The notes: generated by a model from the sequence alone, not told the origin. Positions 7,807 through 20,482 are shown, numbered from the stretch's first letter. The stretch is 64,000 nucleotides of DNA from an uncultured bacterium (GCA_949432885.1 CASQXY010000006.1:1-64000); one strand, 5' to 3'. Made by a program: numbers and translations.

Positions 7807-9054
7807 ATGGGATTTATTGAAAATTTTAAATTCGGAGCACTTGAAGGCGTTGCGGCGCTGATAGTGTTGATTGCGGTGGCGATTGCCGTCGTTGCAATAC
7901 TTATTGTGGTTATTTTAAACGGAATCAAGTCTCTCAAAGAGCATAGTGACGCTTTGGAGGACAAACAGGAGGATGAGTTTTTTGCCGAATACGGCATCAC
8001 GGGAGAGGAAATGCGCCTCAATCAGCAGATTGCCGATATGAAAGACAGGCTGCGTTCCAAGCGCCGTCTGAAAGGCGAGCTGGATTCCGAAAATCAAGTC
8101 GTAGTCGTAAGAGAGCCCGACCCAGAGCCTGCTCCCGCCGCAGTAGGGGAAGCCATTGAAGCTCCCGTCGAAGAGGCGCCAGTACCCGCCGCTGAGGATC
8201 TTTCCGTCACTGAGCCCGAACCTATCCCCGAGCCTGTTCAGGAAGAGTCCGCGTCGGAACCTATCCCCGAGTCGGAACCTGTTAAGGAGCCCGAGCCTGT
8301 AATTGCCCCCGAACCCGTTGCGGTTGAAGAAAAGAAGCCCGAACCCATTGAAACGGCAGAGCAGCCGATTGTGTCGTTCGCTCCCGAGACTGAACCTGCC
8401 GAGGCTGTAGAAGAGCCTGTAAAGCCCAAAAAGACCGCGGCGAAGAAAGTAGTTCCCAAGAAAAAGCCCGACGATTGGTCAAGATACGACGGAGATTACG
8501 AGGGCGTGTATTACGACCCCGAAGACGCCTGCTATTACGAGGGCGAGCCTTCGCCGGAGGTCGCAGCGAAACTCGCCGCAAAACGCGCAGAGCTCGACGC
8601 CGCCGCAAAGAAGAACAAGAAAGAGGTTATCGTCAAGAAGGTTTCCGCGCCTTTCCTTTCTCTTAAAACTCCCAAACACGAGCGCAAAGCGCCCGAAAAG
8701 GTCAAAGGCTTCGACGAGGCGGTTATATACGGAAAATACGTTATCGAGCATGATAAGGACGCGGAGGGCAACGAGGAATATTATTATACGTTGTACGACC
8801 CGTCGGGCAACACTCTTTACGAGAGCAGCAATTACAGGTCTTTGGAATATTGCAAGCGCGCGATTGCGAGATTCAAAACTCACGTCATGGTCGGAGAGTA
8901 TACCATTGACGCGGACAACGGTAAATTCTTCTTCGTGATTACAAGAAAGACGTATGTGCACGCAGGGGCGCCCCAAAAGAATTATGACGAGGCATTCAAA
9001 CTTGTTGGACAGGTCAAAAACTACGGCATGACGGACATTATAAGAGAACAATAA
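7807..9054 (+). CDS. Membrane-anchored protein with Pro/Glu-rich linker and tandem YegP/DUF1508-like domains
   Basis: I do not recognise a named gene. The 415-residue chain has one membrane helix at about 14-38 and a charged segment to about 95. A long Pro/Glu/Ala linker (about 100-205, many EPEP and EPIPEP runs) is followed by a Lys/Ala-rich basic stretch (205-222), a Tyr-rich patch (YDGDYEGVYYDPEDACYY) and a C-terminal tail with two related modules at about 308-355 and 361-410. Each reads G-x-Y/F-x-I...Y/F-x-x-x-L/I followed by an amphipathic helix, as in UPF0339/YegP (DUF1508) domains. ATG 7807 has the GGGGG ribosome site just upstream. It has its own promoter and terminator. Topology suggests a spacer arm holding small beta-alpha domains away from the membrane; the side is uncertain. 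Confidence 0.65.
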   Translation: MGFIENFKFGALEGVAALIVLIAVAIAVVAILIVVILNGIKSLKEHSDALEDKQEDEFFAEYGITGEEMRLNQQIADMKDRLRSKRRLKGELDSENQVVVVREPDPEPAPAAVGEAIEAPVEEAPVPAAEDLSVTEPEPIPEPVQEESASEPIPESEPVKEPEPVIAPEPVAVEEKKPEPIETAEQPIVSFAPETEPAEAVEEPVKPKKTAAKKVVPKKKPDDWSRYDGDYEGVYYDPEDACYYEGEPSPEVAAKLAAKRAELDAAAKKNKKEVIVKKVSAPFLSLKTPKHERKAPEKVKGFDEAVIYGKYVIEHDKDAEGNEEYYYTLYDPSGNTLYESSNYRSLEYCKRAIARFKTHVMVGEYTIDADNGKFFFVITRKTYVHAGAPQKNYDEAFKLVGQVKNYGMTDIIREQ

Positions 9055-9076
9055 GCGGCTTTTATCGCAATTTATC

Positions 9077-9107
9077 GGGAACGCATACGCGTTCCCTTTT
9101 CTTTTTT
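9077..9107 (+). terminator. Terminator of the tandem-YegP gene
   Basis: GGGAACGC (9077-9084) pairs with GCGTTCCC (9089-9096) around loop ATAC, followed by a T-rich run. Confidence 0.85.
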
Positions 9108-9155
9108 TATCGGTTTATTGTATTTTTTTCGGAAATTTTAGGAATAATATTATAT

Positions 9156-9186
9156 TTGAACGTATATATATTTAGTTTACTATAAT
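9156..9186 (+). promoter_or_regulatory. Possible promoter of the dnaG-rpoD operon
   Basis: TTGAAC at 9156-9161 and TATAAT at 9181-9186 lie 19 bases apart. TACTAT at 9178-9183 is an alternative -10 with a 16-base spacer. Confidence 0.45.
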
Positions 9187-9232
9187 CGGGTCCCTGCAAA
9201 CGTTCCTGTTTGCGGAGTATTAGGAAAAGTCG

Positions 9233-11005
9233 ATGAGTCAAGGTTTTACTCCCGAATTTATGGAGGAGTTAAAGTACAAAACCGATATAGTGGAAATCAT
9301 TTCGCAGTATGTTCCCCTTCAACGGAAGGGCGGACGGTTTTTTGCATGCTGTCCCTTCCACGGTGAAAAAACTCCCTCTTTCTGCGTAAATCAAGACAGC
9401 GGATTTTATCACTGCTTCGGGTGCGGCGTCAGCGGCGACGTGATAAAATTCGTGATGGAAATGGAGTCGATGAGCTTTTTCGACGCAGTGAAGTACCTTG
9501 CGGAAAAGGCTGGCATGCAACTTCCGGAGATGAAAATCGACCCGCATTACACAGAGAAAAAGGAACGCTCCGCAGTGCTCAAACAGCTTATGCGCGACGC
9601 GGCGAGGCATTACAGGAACAATCTTACAGACCCAGATAAGGGCAGAGAAGCGAGAGCATATCTTGAAAACCGCGGCATTAACGAAGAGACCGCGCACCGC
9701 TACGGATTGGGGCTGTCCCTCGATTACGACAGCATGGTGAGATTTCTGCGCTTGAAGGGCTACGCTCTTAAAGATTTGTTGGACTGCGGTCTGATAGGCG
9801 GAGTCGAGCGCCCGTCGGATTCCTTTGCCAACAGAATTATAGTTCCGATTATAAATTCCATGAACGAGGTCGTAGCGTTCGGAGGAAGGATATATCGCGG
9901 CGAGACGGACGTCGCAAAATACAAAAATTCCACCAATACAGTATTGTTCGACAAGGGCAGGACTATATACGGCGTGAATTATGTCAAGCAGGACAAGCGC
10001 GCGGGCGAGGCATATCAAGAGCTTATACTCGTCGAGGGATACATGGACGTTATATCTCTAGGCGCGGCGGGGATTCGTAACGCGGTTGCAGGTATGGGCA
10101 CGGCGCTCACTGACGGACAGGCGCGAGAGCTCAAAAGGCTTGTACCAAAAGTATACGTCTGCTATGACGGCGACGGTGCGGGCAGAAAAGCAACCGTCAA
10201 AAACGTGGAGCCTCTCGTAAATTGCGTACTCGACGTTCGCGTCGTATCTCTGAGCGACGGCAAGGACCCCGACGAAACCGTCCGCGAGTTCGGGAAAGAG
10301 GGCTTTTTGAAGTATCTCAAAGAGGCATTGCCAGTCATCGAATATAAACTCAAACTCTGCGCGGACGCGTACGAGCTCGGCTCTGTGGACGGCAGAGCGA
10401 AGTATGTGCAGGCAGCTTTGCGTGTTTTGAAAACGATAGAGAGCCGTTCCGAGCGCGAAGTTTATCTCGAAGCCGTGTCCAAGCTAAGCCGCGTATCCGT
10501 CGGCACTTTGCGCGACGAACTGGATTCCTCTCCGTCCTTGATGCGGCAGGACGTAAAGCCGCAGATGGTTTCCGACAAATCGACAAAGGCAATGCGCGCT
10601 TCTAGGTTTGTTTTGAGCAGGATTATGGACAACGCGGCTTATGCGGATTTGGAGAGCGTAAAAAAAGAATGGTTTGCAAGCGACGTGCACAGATCCGTAT
10701 ACGAATATGCGCTTACCGTTCCGAAGGGAGGATTCAACGTCGGGCAGATGTACAGCTATATCGACGACGCGGAGATAAACGCCGTGCTCGATATAAATCT
10801 GGGATTCGCAAGCAAGGCGAAAGAAGAAGAGTATTATGTCGATTGCGTGCTCACACTTGCCAACGAGTATCTGACAGCCAGACTCGCCGAGCTTAAATCG
10901 AGATACAATTCTCTTTCCGATACGGAGGAAAAAAAGGCGACTGTAAACGAGATTGCCGCATTGCAAAAAAAATTGAAATCAAAATCCATTGGGGAAAAAC
11001 TATAA
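9233..11005 (+). CDS. dnaG: DNA primase
   Basis: DnaG makes RNA primers for lagging-strand synthesis. At 590 residues it has normal length. The CHC2 zinc finger uses C40, H43, C61 and C64 (CPFH...CFGC). The TOPRIM catalytic core has [12 protein letters not shown] with its glutamate and then the metal-binding [10 protein letters not shown]. The C-terminal region (about 430-590) is the helicase-interaction domain. ATG 9233 follows AGGAAAAG. It is the first gene of the macromolecular-synthesis operon, 19 bases before rpoD. Confidence 0.95.
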   Translation: MSQGFTPEFMEELKYKTDIVEIISQYVPLQRKGGRFFACCPFHGEKTPSFCVNQDSGFYHCFGCGVSGDVIKFVMEMESMSFFDAVKYLAEKAGMQLPEMKIDPHYTEKKERSAVLKQLMRDAARHYRNNLTDPDKGREARAYLENRGINEETAHRYGLGLSLDYDSMVRFLRLKGYALKDLLDCGLIGGVERPSDSFANRIIVPIINSMNEVVAFGGRIYRGETDVAKYKNSTNTVLFDKGRTIYGVNYVKQDKRAGEAYQELILVEGYMDVISLGAAGIRNAVAGMGTALTDGQARELKRLVPKVYVCYDGDGAGRKATVKNVEPLVNCVLDVRVVSLSDGKDPDETVREFGKEGFLKYLKEALPVIEYKLKLCADAYELGSVDGRAKYVQAALRVLKTIESRSEREVYLEAVSKLSRVSVGTLRDELDSSPSLMRQDVKPQMVSDKSTKAMRASRFVLSRIMDNAAYADLESVKKEWFASDVHRSVYEYALTVPKGGFNVGQMYSYIDDAEINAVLDINLGFASKAKEEEYYVDCVLTLANEYLTARLAELKSRYNSLSDTEEKKATVNEIAALQKKLKSKSIGEKL

Positions 11006-11024
11006 GGCCACACAGGAGGAGTTT

Positions 11025-12071
11025 ATGGATAGAGAACAACTGTTGAAGTTGGAAATAGACAGAATCGTCGCTATGGGCAGGGAGAAGGGCTCCGTCACCG
11101 AAGACGACATAATGGCGAAGCTCGAACATCTCAACGCCACCGCCGAGGATATGGAACTGGTGTTCAATACCTTGCAGGCGGAAAACGTCAAGGTTGAGGA
11201 GATGCACGAGGAAGAGACGATAGAGCTCGACAAGATTATCGACAGCTCCGTCGACGACTCCGTCAAAATTTATCTCAAAGAAATAGGAAAGGTGCCGCTT
11301 CTTAGCGCTGAACAGGAAATCGACCTTGCCAAGCGTATGGAAGAGGGCGACGAGGAGGCAAAGCATATTCTCAGCGAAGCCAACCTTAGGCTTGTCGTTT
11401 CTATCGCAAAGAGATATGTAGGGCGCGGAATGCAGTTTCTCGACCTTATACAGGAAGGCAATTTGGGTCTTATGAAAGCGGTGGAGAAATTCGACTATAA
11501 AAAGGGCTTCAAGTTTTCGACGTACGCTACGTGGTGGATAAGACAGGCGATAACGCGTGCGATAGCCGACCAAGCGAGGACGATACGTATTCCCGTGCAC
11601 ATGGTCGAGACGATAAACAAACAGGTGCGTGCGACAAGACAACTGCTACAAAAGCTGGGCAGAGAGCCTTCTCCCGAGGAGATAGCGGCTCATCTCGGCT
11701 GTTCGGAAGAGCGAGTACGCGAGATACAGAAGATAGCGCAGGACCCCGTTTCTTTGGAAACTCCGATAGGCGAGGAAGAAGACAGCCATCTCGGCGATTT
11801 TATCGAGGACAATACCGCGCTTTCTCCGAGCGACGTAGCGGAGAGCAATATGCTCAAAGAACAGCTTATTCAGGTGCTGAACACGCTCACGCCACGCGAG
11901 GAAAAGGTGCTTAGGCTTCGCTACGGGCTTGACGACAGCCACCCCAGAACCTTGGAAGAGGTAGGACGTGAATTTAACGTCACGAGAGAGAGAATCCGTC
12001 AGATAGAGGCGAAAGCGCTCCGTAAGCTCCGTCATCCCAACAGACTAAAAAAGCTGAAGGACTTCGACTGA
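11025..12071 (+). CDS. rpoD: Primary sigma factor (sigma-70/SigA)
   Basis: This is the housekeeping sigma subunit that directs RNA polymerase to -10/-35 promoters. The 348 residues include a short region 1.1 (1-80), region 1.2 ([17 protein letters not shown]), the region 2 core-binding and -10 melting block ([20 protein letters not shown]), region 3, and the region 4.2 HTH ([20 protein letters not shown]). The length fits Firmicute SigA, which lacks the large E. coli insert. ATG 11025 is chosen for CAGGAGGAG at 11012-11020; the frame runs 12 codons further upstream without family similarity. The next gene starts inside its stop codon (TGATG). Confidence 0.97.
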   Translation: MDREQLLKLEIDRIVAMGREKGSVTEDDIMAKLEHLNATAEDMELVFNTLQAENVKVEEMHEEETIELDKIIDSSVDDSVKIYLKEIGKVPLLSAEQEIDLAKRMEEGDEEAKHILSEANLRLVVSIAKRYVGRGMQFLDLIQEGNLGLMKAVEKFDYKKGFKFSTYATWWIRQAITRAIADQARTIRIPVHMVETINKQVRATRQLLQKLGREPSPEEIAAHLGCSEERVREIQKIAQDPVSLETPIGEEEDSHLGDFIEDNTALSPSDVAESNMLKEQLIQVLNTLTPREEKVLRLRYGLDDSHPRTLEEVGREFNVTRERIRQIEAKALRKLRHPNRLKKLKDFD

Positions 12072-12742
12072 TGCCAATACGACTCGACGAAAGGCTTACG
12101 CGCATTGCGTCGCTTGTGGATTACGGCACTGTCGCGGACATAGGATGCGACCACGGCAAACTCGGCTATTATCTGATAGGCACTGACAGGGCGCGCGCCG
12201 TTATCGCTACGGATATCAGCGAAGGCAGTCTCAAAAAGGCAAGAGAGCTTGCGCGCGACAACGGCGTATCCGATATTATGATGACAAGGCAGGGGGACGG
12301 GCTTTCTCCCGTCGCGGACAGAGAGGCGGACACAGTAGTGATTGCAGGCTTGGGCGGAGACGTCATATCCGAAATACTCTCGGGCGCGGCGGCGGAGGGA
12401 AAGAGATTTTACCATTTCGTGCTATCGCCAAATACTCATCCCGAGAAAGTCCGCAGAGAGCTCATTCGGCAAAAATACAGGATAGTGTACGATGATGCCG
12501 TGGAATGCGGCGGTAAGCGCTATACCGTGATAAAAGCGGACGAAGGTGAACAGATTCTCGACGAGTTGAGGATATTGTTCGGAGCCTTTTACGATGAAAG
12601 CGAGAGCTTTGAAAGGATAGCCGCGCAGGAACTCGAATATAAAAGAAGCATTATATCCTTTCATTACGACGCGGAACTTGAAAAGAGAATTGTTCTGCTC
12701 GAAACCGCGCTGAATAACGTTCTCAAACGGAGGAATGCATGA
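12071..12742 (+). CDS. trmK: tRNA (adenine(22)-N1)-methyltransferase
   Basis: TrmK uses SAM to make m1A22 in the D arm of tRNAs. The 223-residue class I methyltransferase shows SAM motif I ADIGCDHGKLGYYL, then ATDISEGSLKKA, and the family-specific VIAGLGGDVISEIL and LSPNTHPEKVRREL blocks. The start ATG overlaps the rpoD stop by one base and its stop overlaps the next start, so expression is coupled to sigma factor synthesis. The rpoD-trmK-yqfO order is conserved in Firmicutes. Confidence 0.92.
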   Translation: MPIRLDERLTRIASLVDYGTVADIGCDHGKLGYYLIGTDRARAVIATDISEGSLKKARELARDNGVSDIMMTRQGDGLSPVADREADTVVIAGLGGDVISEILSGAAAEGKRFYHFVLSPNTHPEKVRRELIRQKYRIVYDDAVECGGKRYTVIKADEGEQILDELRILFGAFYDESESFERIAAQELEYKRSIISFHYDAELEKRIVLLETALNNVLKRRNA

Positions 12743-13488
12743 AGATATCCGAAATTATTGAATTATTGGAAACCTTTGCTCCGCCGTCGCTTGCGGAGGA
12801 ATGGGACAACGTGGGACTTATGGTCGGCGGTGTAGGCGGCGAATGCAGCGGTGTTTTGCTCGCGCTCGATCTCACTGACGGAGCGATAGCAGAGGCGATA
12901 AAGAGCGGTTGTAATCTTATCGTCACTCATCATCCATTTATCTTCCGTCCGATAAGCAAAATAGACTTGGATACGGCGAAGGGCAGACAGATTGCCGCTC
13001 TGCTTAAAAACGACGTGACCGTTTATTCTATGCATACAAATCTCGACAAGGCGGAAAAGGGGATAAACCGCGCGCTTGCGGATATGATTGGCGAAAATGC
13101 GACGCTCGACGGCTGCGGAGTTATATTCGATATAAAGCCTCGTACGCTCGGCGAATTTGCAAAGTATGTATCGAAGAAGTTGGACGACGGAAGCGTGCGC
13201 ATAGTCGGAGACCCGAGTGTTGCAGTATCGCGTATTTATGCCGTGAGCGGAAGCGGCGGAAGCGAGTACGGAAGAGCAAGAGAATGCGCGGACGTATTGC
13301 TCACAGGCGATTTGAAGCACCACAATTATATTGACGCGCTCGGCGACGGATTTCCTCTTGTGGAATATTCGCATTATTCGAGCGAGATTATCATGCAGGA
13401 TATTATTGAAACCGCGCTTTGCGGAGCGGGAATCAAAATTATAAAAGCAAAACAGAACAGTCCTTTTAGACTGTTGGAGGAAATATGA
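12739..13488 (+). CDS. Nif3/YqfO family dinuclear-metal protein
   Basis: This 249-residue member of the Nif3-like family (hexameric, dinuclear metal site) has a debated function; GTP cyclohydrolase I type 2 annotations are common but weakly founded. The N terminus EEWDNVGLMVGG, the metal-ligand block VTHHPFIFRPISKID and the later HTNLDKAEKGIN and EYSHYSSE are all visible. It lacks the PII-like insertion of the longer YqfO proteins (about 370 residues). ATG 12739 has AACGGAGGAA just upstream, and the gene overlaps trmK by four bases and the zinc-ribbon gene by four bases. Confidence 0.9.
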   Translation: MKISEIIELLETFAPPSLAEEWDNVGLMVGGVGGECSGVLLALDLTDGAIAEAIKSGCNLIVTHHPFIFRPISKIDLDTAKGRQIAALLKNDVTVYSMHTNLDKAEKGINRALADMIGENATLDGCGVIFDIKPRTLGEFAKYVSKKLDDGSVRIVGDPSVAVSRIYAVSGSGGSEYGRARECADVLLTGDLKHHNYIDALGDGFPLVEYSHYSSEIIMQDIIETALCGAGIKIIKAKQNSPFRLLEEI

Positions 13489-14198
13489 AATTTGACAAGA
13501 TTTTGCAGTATCAGAAGGTGGACCAGGAATTGCTCGCTCTCGAAGCGGAAGTAGCCAAGAGCGACGTAAGGCAAAAATTCATGTTTGCCAAAAAGACACT
13601 CGACACGGCGACGAATACAATCGGCAAACTCAAAGCGGAGGCAAACGAGTTACTCGGCGGTTATGCTGCGATGAAAGAAAGAATAGACGCTCTAAAAAGC
13701 GAGCTGGACGAATTCGACGGTATTCTCGACGACGTGCAGGACGTTGGAGAGGCGGAACATTATCTCAAACTCGTGACCGCCATAGCGGAGAAAATCGGCG
13801 TGTTGGAGAAGGAAGCGAACTCGGCGGCTTCCAGAATAGACCAAGTGAACGACAGCTACAAAAAGACATGGGAGCAGGGCGTAAAGGCGAGCGAGGTTTA
13901 TAACGCCGCGAAGACGGAGTACAATTCGTTCGTAGGCGAACGTCAGCCCCGCGTCGCAGAGATAAAGAAAACCTTGGACGCGTTGCAAAAGGAAATACCC
14001 GCGCCGCTCATGGAGACGTACCAGTCACTGCGTTCGACGAAGAAAATGCCTGCGTTTGTGGAATACGACCCCGCCCGCAAAATGTGCGGACGCTGTTATA
14101 TGGAGGTTCCCAACGACGTGTGCTCAAAGCTCAGAAACGCGGGAGATTATGCGGAGTGTCCGAACTGCCGCAGAATACTGTTTATGCCCGAAGAATGA
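13485..14198 (+). CDS. Coiled-coil protein with C-terminal C4 zinc ribbon (COG1579 type)
   Basis: The 237-residue protein has long helical coiled-coil segments (about 10-180) and a C-terminal zinc ribbon, MCGRCYMEV...ECPNCRRIL, with two CxxC pairs. Such proteins routinely follow trmK and nif3 in Firmicutes. They are often labelled nucleic-acid binding, but their job is not established. ATG 13485 overlaps the nif3 stop and follows GGAGG. It closes the dnaG operon; no terminator hairpin is obvious before lacZ. Confidence 0.85.
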   Translation: MKFDKILQYQKVDQELLALEAEVAKSDVRQKFMFAKKTLDTATNTIGKLKAEANELLGGYAAMKERIDALKSELDEFDGILDDVQDVGEAEHYLKLVTAIAEKIGVLEKEANSAASRIDQVNDSYKKTWEQGVKASEVYNAAKTEYNSFVGERQPRVAEIKKTLDALQKEIPAPLMETYQSLRSTKKMPAFVEYDPARKMCGRCYMEVPNDVCSKLRNAGDYAECPNCRRILFMPEE

Positions 14199-14254
14199 CT
14201 TTAAACCATACAAACATATCCGTAAACCGGAGATGTTGTCAAATAATACTATAA

Positions 14255-17299
<3,045 letters not shown>

Positions 17300-17322
17300 G
17301 ACGGCAATAAGTCTATTTGGAT

Positions 17323-17357
17323 ATTAGAAAAAGCGCGTTATACGCGCTTTTTCTAAT
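17323..17357. terminator. Bidirectional terminator between lacZ and pnuC
   Basis: A perfect 16-bp inverted repeat (17323-17338 with 17342-17357) around a 3-base loop. Its A-rich 5' arm and T-rich 3' arm serve both convergent genes. Confidence 0.88.
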
Positions 17358-17392
17358 ACAGTATCAAAAAATATAGGTTTAGAAGTAGGATA

Positions 17393-18175
17393 TCATAAAT
17401 TTTCGCTGCCTGCGTCGTGCTGTACTTGGTCGCTGTCCGCGTCGTTGTCGCAGGCTGTTTCTTCAATAGGTTCACCTTCCGACTGCTTGCGCTTCATAGC
17501 ACACCAGCTTATAAAAGTGTATATATCGTTAAACAGGAAGATAGCAAAACAAGTCACCATAGGAAGATACGCCGCATCTTTTATTGTCGCCAGCACCCAA
17601 AGCACTATGAGCACTATGTCGTTTGCTGCATATGCCACCGCAAACCAAGGCGAACGCACAAGCATAAGGAAGCAAGCTAGGAAACTTGTCGCAATAGAAA
17701 CCGTGCTGACCGCGAGATTGGGCGTGTCGAGAGCTCTGAGTATGAAGTAGAAAGCTGTCGTTACCGCGGCAGTCAGGGCGAACATAACGATAATCTTAAA
17801 TTTTGTGAGCTTCGCTATTGAAACCTGACCGCTTTTACCGTAAGGATTTTTCAGCCAGCTTACGATAGACAGCAACGCTAACGGACCCGACATAAAAGCA
17901 TATGTGATAAACTCGCTGTAATAGTGCAGAAAATAGGAAACGACGCTGTAAAATATGGCGAAAATCACGCCTAGAATCTGACTGATTACGTGACCTTTTG
18001 CGTTGAATATGAGGCAGGTCACGCCGACGACGGCGGATACGAAGGTCAATGCGTCCTTAAAGCCCGTCACGGCAAAGGCTATGAAATTTATGACTACGGA
18101 TATCGTCCATATCGCATAGTCGCGCGCTTTCAGACACTTGAACGGATTTGTAAGTCGGATATTTTTCATTTGCAT
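17393..18175 (-). CDS. pnuC: PnuC-type nicotinamide riboside transporter
   Basis: PnuC carries nicotinamide riboside (or a related vitamin precursor) across the membrane for NAD salvage. The 260-residue protein has about seven to eight membrane helices and the family features WFAVAYAANDIVLIVLW and LFNDIYTFISW near the end, with a cytosolic acidic tail. A second in-frame ATG lies at 18169. The gene has its own promoter and a roughly 100-nt structured leader. Related proteins import thiamine or riboflavin, so the substrate is inferred from family resemblance only. Confidence 0.85.
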   Translation of the reverse strand: MQMKNIRLTNPFKCLKARDYAIWTISVVINFIAFAVTGFKDALTFVSAVVGVTCLIFNAKGHVISQILGVIFAIFYSVVSYFLHYYSEFITYAFMSGPLALLSIVSWLKNPYGKSGQVSIAKLTKFKIIVMFALTAAVTTAFYFILRALDTPNLAVSTVSIATSFLACFLMLVRSPWFAVAYAANDIVLIVLWVLATIKDAAYLPMVTCFAIFLFNDIYTFISWCAMKRKQSEGEPIEETACDNDADSDQVQHDAGSENL

Positions 18176-18279
18176 TTCAAATTAAATAGGCATCCGAATG
18201 ATACATCTTCAAAGACCTAACGACGTATCGACGAATGCCGAGCATTGCGCTACCCGGTGGCAGCAGTTTGATATCTGTT
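18176..18279 (-). promoter_or_regulatory. Structured leader of pnuC, candidate riboswitch
   Basis: The roughly 100-nt transcribed leader contains nested pairings on the minus strand: GGCAT with ATGCC enclosing GATAC with GTATC, and upstream a compact CCGGGTAGC...GCTCGG hairpin. It does not match any riboswitch consensus I can recall. A vitamin-responsive element would suit a PnuC gene. No clear Shine-Dalgarno is visible before ATG 18175. Confidence 0.4.
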
Positions 18280-18285
18280 TACAAA

Positions 18286-18314
18286 AATCTATCACACGTA
18301 CATGCCGATGTCAA
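18286..18314 (-). promoter_or_regulatory. Promoter of pnuC
   Basis: On the minus strand, TTGACA (18314-18309), 17 bases, TAGATT (18291-18286) with TGA extended -10. Confidence 0.7.
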
Positions 18315-18375
18315 GCGCAAAGCGCAAAAAGCCCGCAAATTTGCGCTATAACAGCTTTTGTCTGCGCGTTTTGAT

Positions 18376-18403
18376 TTGACATTGAATGACAGGATGATAT
18401 AAT
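18376..18403 (+). promoter_or_regulatory. Promoter of thrS
   Basis: TTGACA (18376-18381), 16 bases, TATAAT (18398-18403), TGA extended -10. The leader is only about 60 nt, too short for a T-box. Confidence 0.75.
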
Positions 18404-18472
18404 AATGTTTGCTCGTATTGAGTGAAAATAAATGCGTACAGCCTTTGTGAGGTTGATTGCGCGGAGGTTATT

Positions 18473-20410
18473 ATGGAACTTACTTTGAAAGACGGCAGCA
18501 AACTGTCGCTCGCAGGCGCGATGAGCGCATACGACGCGGCAAAGCAGATAAGCGAGGGGCTTGCAAGAGCCGCAATCGTATGCGGCATTGACGGGCAGCT
18601 CGTATCTATGGACACGGTTATCGAACGCGATTGCAATTTCGAGGTGTTCACTTTCGACAGCGAAGAGGGTAAACGCGTATACCGTCACACCTGTTCGCAC
18701 GTGCTCGCGCAGGCGGTCAAAAACATTTATCCTACCGTTCAGTTGGCGATAGGTCCCGCGGTTGAGAACGGTTTTTATTACGACTTCGATTTCAAGACTC
18801 CGATAAATCAGAGCGATTTCGATAAAATCGAAGCGGAGATGAAGAGCATTATAAAAGCCAATCTGCCAATCAAACGCATAGTGCTTTCTCGTGACGAGGC
18901 GGAAAAACTCATACGCAAATCCAAGCAGATATACAAGACGGAGCTTCTTGCCGATATTCCCGAGGGCGATGAGATATCCTTCTATCAGCAGGGCGACTTT
19001 ATAGACCTTTGCAGCGGTCCGCATCTTACGTCTACGGGCAGAATCAAAGCATTTAAGCTCACGTCGCTTACGGGCGCGTATTGGAGGGGAAGCGAAAAGA
19101 ATAAGATGCTCACCCGCATATACGGCACTTGCTTTGAGAAGAAGAGCGATTTGGAAGAGTATATACAGAAGCTGGAAGAAGCGAAATCCCGCGACCATAA
19201 CAAGGTCGGACGCGAACTCGGCTTCTTCATGACGGATGAAAATATCGGACAGGGCTTGCCGCTTATCATGCCCAAGGGCGCGAGAGTGATTCAGCTTATG
19301 CAGCGCTTTGTCGAGGACGAGGAACAAAAGCGCGGATATTTGCTCACAAAGACCCCGATAATGACCAAGAACAACCTGTTTATCACCTCGGGACACTGGG
19401 AGCATTACAAGGACAAAATGTTTTATATCGGCGACGAGGACGTAGATGACGAAATCCTGTGCCTGCGTCCTATGACCTGTCCTTTGCAGTTTACAATCTA
19501 CAAAAACGGGCTCAAAAGCTATCGTGATCTTCCCGTGAGATATGCCGAAACCGCAACCGAATTCCGCAAGGAAGCGAGCGGCGAAATGCACGGACTCACC
19601 AGAATACGCCAGTTTACGCTTGCCGACGGTCATATAGTATGCACCCCCGACCAGCTGGAAAAAGAATTTTTGGGATGCGTGGACCTCATCAAGTATCTGG
19701 CGGGAGTGTTCGGGATATCCGACGACATCTGGTATCGTTTCTCCCGTTGGGACCCGAAGAACGCAGATAAGTACGTCGGAAGCGTCGAGGAATGGGAGAA
19801 GGTTGAAAGCACCATGAAAACCATTCTCGACGACATAGGCATCAAATATGAAGAGGCTTGGGGCGAGGCGGCTTTCTACGGACCCAAGCTCGACGTGCAG
19901 GGAAGAAACGTACACGGCAAAGAAGACACGCTGTTCACGGTTCAAATCGACTTCTCGCTTGCAAAGCGTTTCGATATGATTTATATCGACGAAAACGGCG
20001 AAAAGGCGATTCCGTATATTATTCACAGAAGCTCTATCGGATGCTACGAGCGCACTCTCGGTATGCTGATTGAAAAGTACAACGGCGCGTTCCCGATGTG
20101 GCTTGCTCCCGAGCAGGTGCGCGTGCTGTCGCTTACGGACAGGACGGTGGATAAGGCGAAAGAAATCAAGGACGTTCTTGCGGCGGCTGGTCTGCGTGCG
20201 GAGGCGGATTTGAGAAGCGAAAAACTCGGGAAGAAAATACGCGAGGCTCAACTTGAAAAAGTGCCTTATATTCTCGTTATCGGAGATAAGGAGGCGGAGC
20301 AGGGCGTCGTTTCGGTACGTCATCGCAGCGAAGGCGACCTAGGAGTAATGTCCGTAGACGCGTTTGCAGCAAAAGCGCTTGTCGAGGTTGCGACAAAGGT
20401 GATAAAGTAA
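18473..20410 (+). CDS. thrS: Threonyl-tRNA synthetase
   Basis: ThrRS charges tRNA-Thr and edits serine. The 645-residue protein has an N-terminal TGS domain (1-62), the editing/SAD domain with HTCSHVLAQAV, the class II core with the zinc-site block LRPMTCPLQF and MHGLTRIRQFTLADGHI, and a C-terminal anticodon-binding domain (about 545-645). ATG 18473 is chosen for GGAGG at 18462-18466; the upstream in-frame extension is not family-like. It is divergent from pnuC. Unlike many Firmicute thrS genes, no T-box leader is present. Confidence 0.96.
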   Translation: MELTLKDGSKLSLAGAMSAYDAAKQISEGLARAAIVCGIDGQLVSMDTVIERDCNFEVFTFDSEEGKRVYRHTCSHVLAQAVKNIYPTVQLAIGPAVENGFYYDFDFKTPINQSDFDKIEAEMKSIIKANLPIKRIVLSRDEAEKLIRKSKQIYKTELLADIPEGDEISFYQQGDFIDLCSGPHLTSTGRIKAFKLTSLTGAYWRGSEKNKMLTRIYGTCFEKKSDLEEYIQKLEEAKSRDHNKVGRELGFFMTDENIGQGLPLIMPKGARVIQLMQRFVEDEEQKRGYLLTKTPIMTKNNLFITSGHWEHYKDKMFYIGDEDVDDEILCLRPMTCPLQFTIYKNGLKSYRDLPVRYAETATEFRKEASGEMHGLTRIRQFTLADGHIVCTPDQLEKEFLGCVDLIKYLAGVFGISDDIWYRFSRWDPKNADKYVGSVEEWEKVESTMKTILDDIGIKYEEAWGEAAFYGPKLDVQGRNVHGKEDTLFTVQIDFSLAKRFDMIYIDENGEKAIPYIIHRSSIGCYERTLGMLIEKYNGAFPMWLAPEQVRVLSLTDRTVDKAKEIKDVLAAAGLRAEADLRSEKLGKKIREAQLEKVPYILVIGDKEAEQGVVSVRHRSEGDLGVMSVDAFAAKALVEVATKVIK

Positions 20411-20448
20411 TAAAGCTATCTAAATAATAAAGCGCTGTTATATTTAGA

Positions 20449-20482
20449 TAAAAAAGTCCGTCGGCTGCGGCGGACTTTTTTT
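20449..20482 (+). terminator. Terminator of thrS
   Basis: AAAAAAGTCCG pairs with CGGACTTTTTTT around a GC-rich loop, 40 bases after the thrS stop. It can also work for the opposite strand (rlmI-type gene). Confidence 0.85.

Noticed and set aside
18404..18472. T-box riboswitch before thrS (and 33428-33466 before ileS)
   Set aside because: Leaders are about 60 and 35 nt, with no specifier stem or TGGNACCGCG sequence.
18311..20323. A 670-codon open frame on the strand opposite thrS
   Set aside because: It mirrors thrS codon positions, has no ribosome site or family resemblance, and runs over the thrS promoter. Such antisense frames arise from codon bias here.
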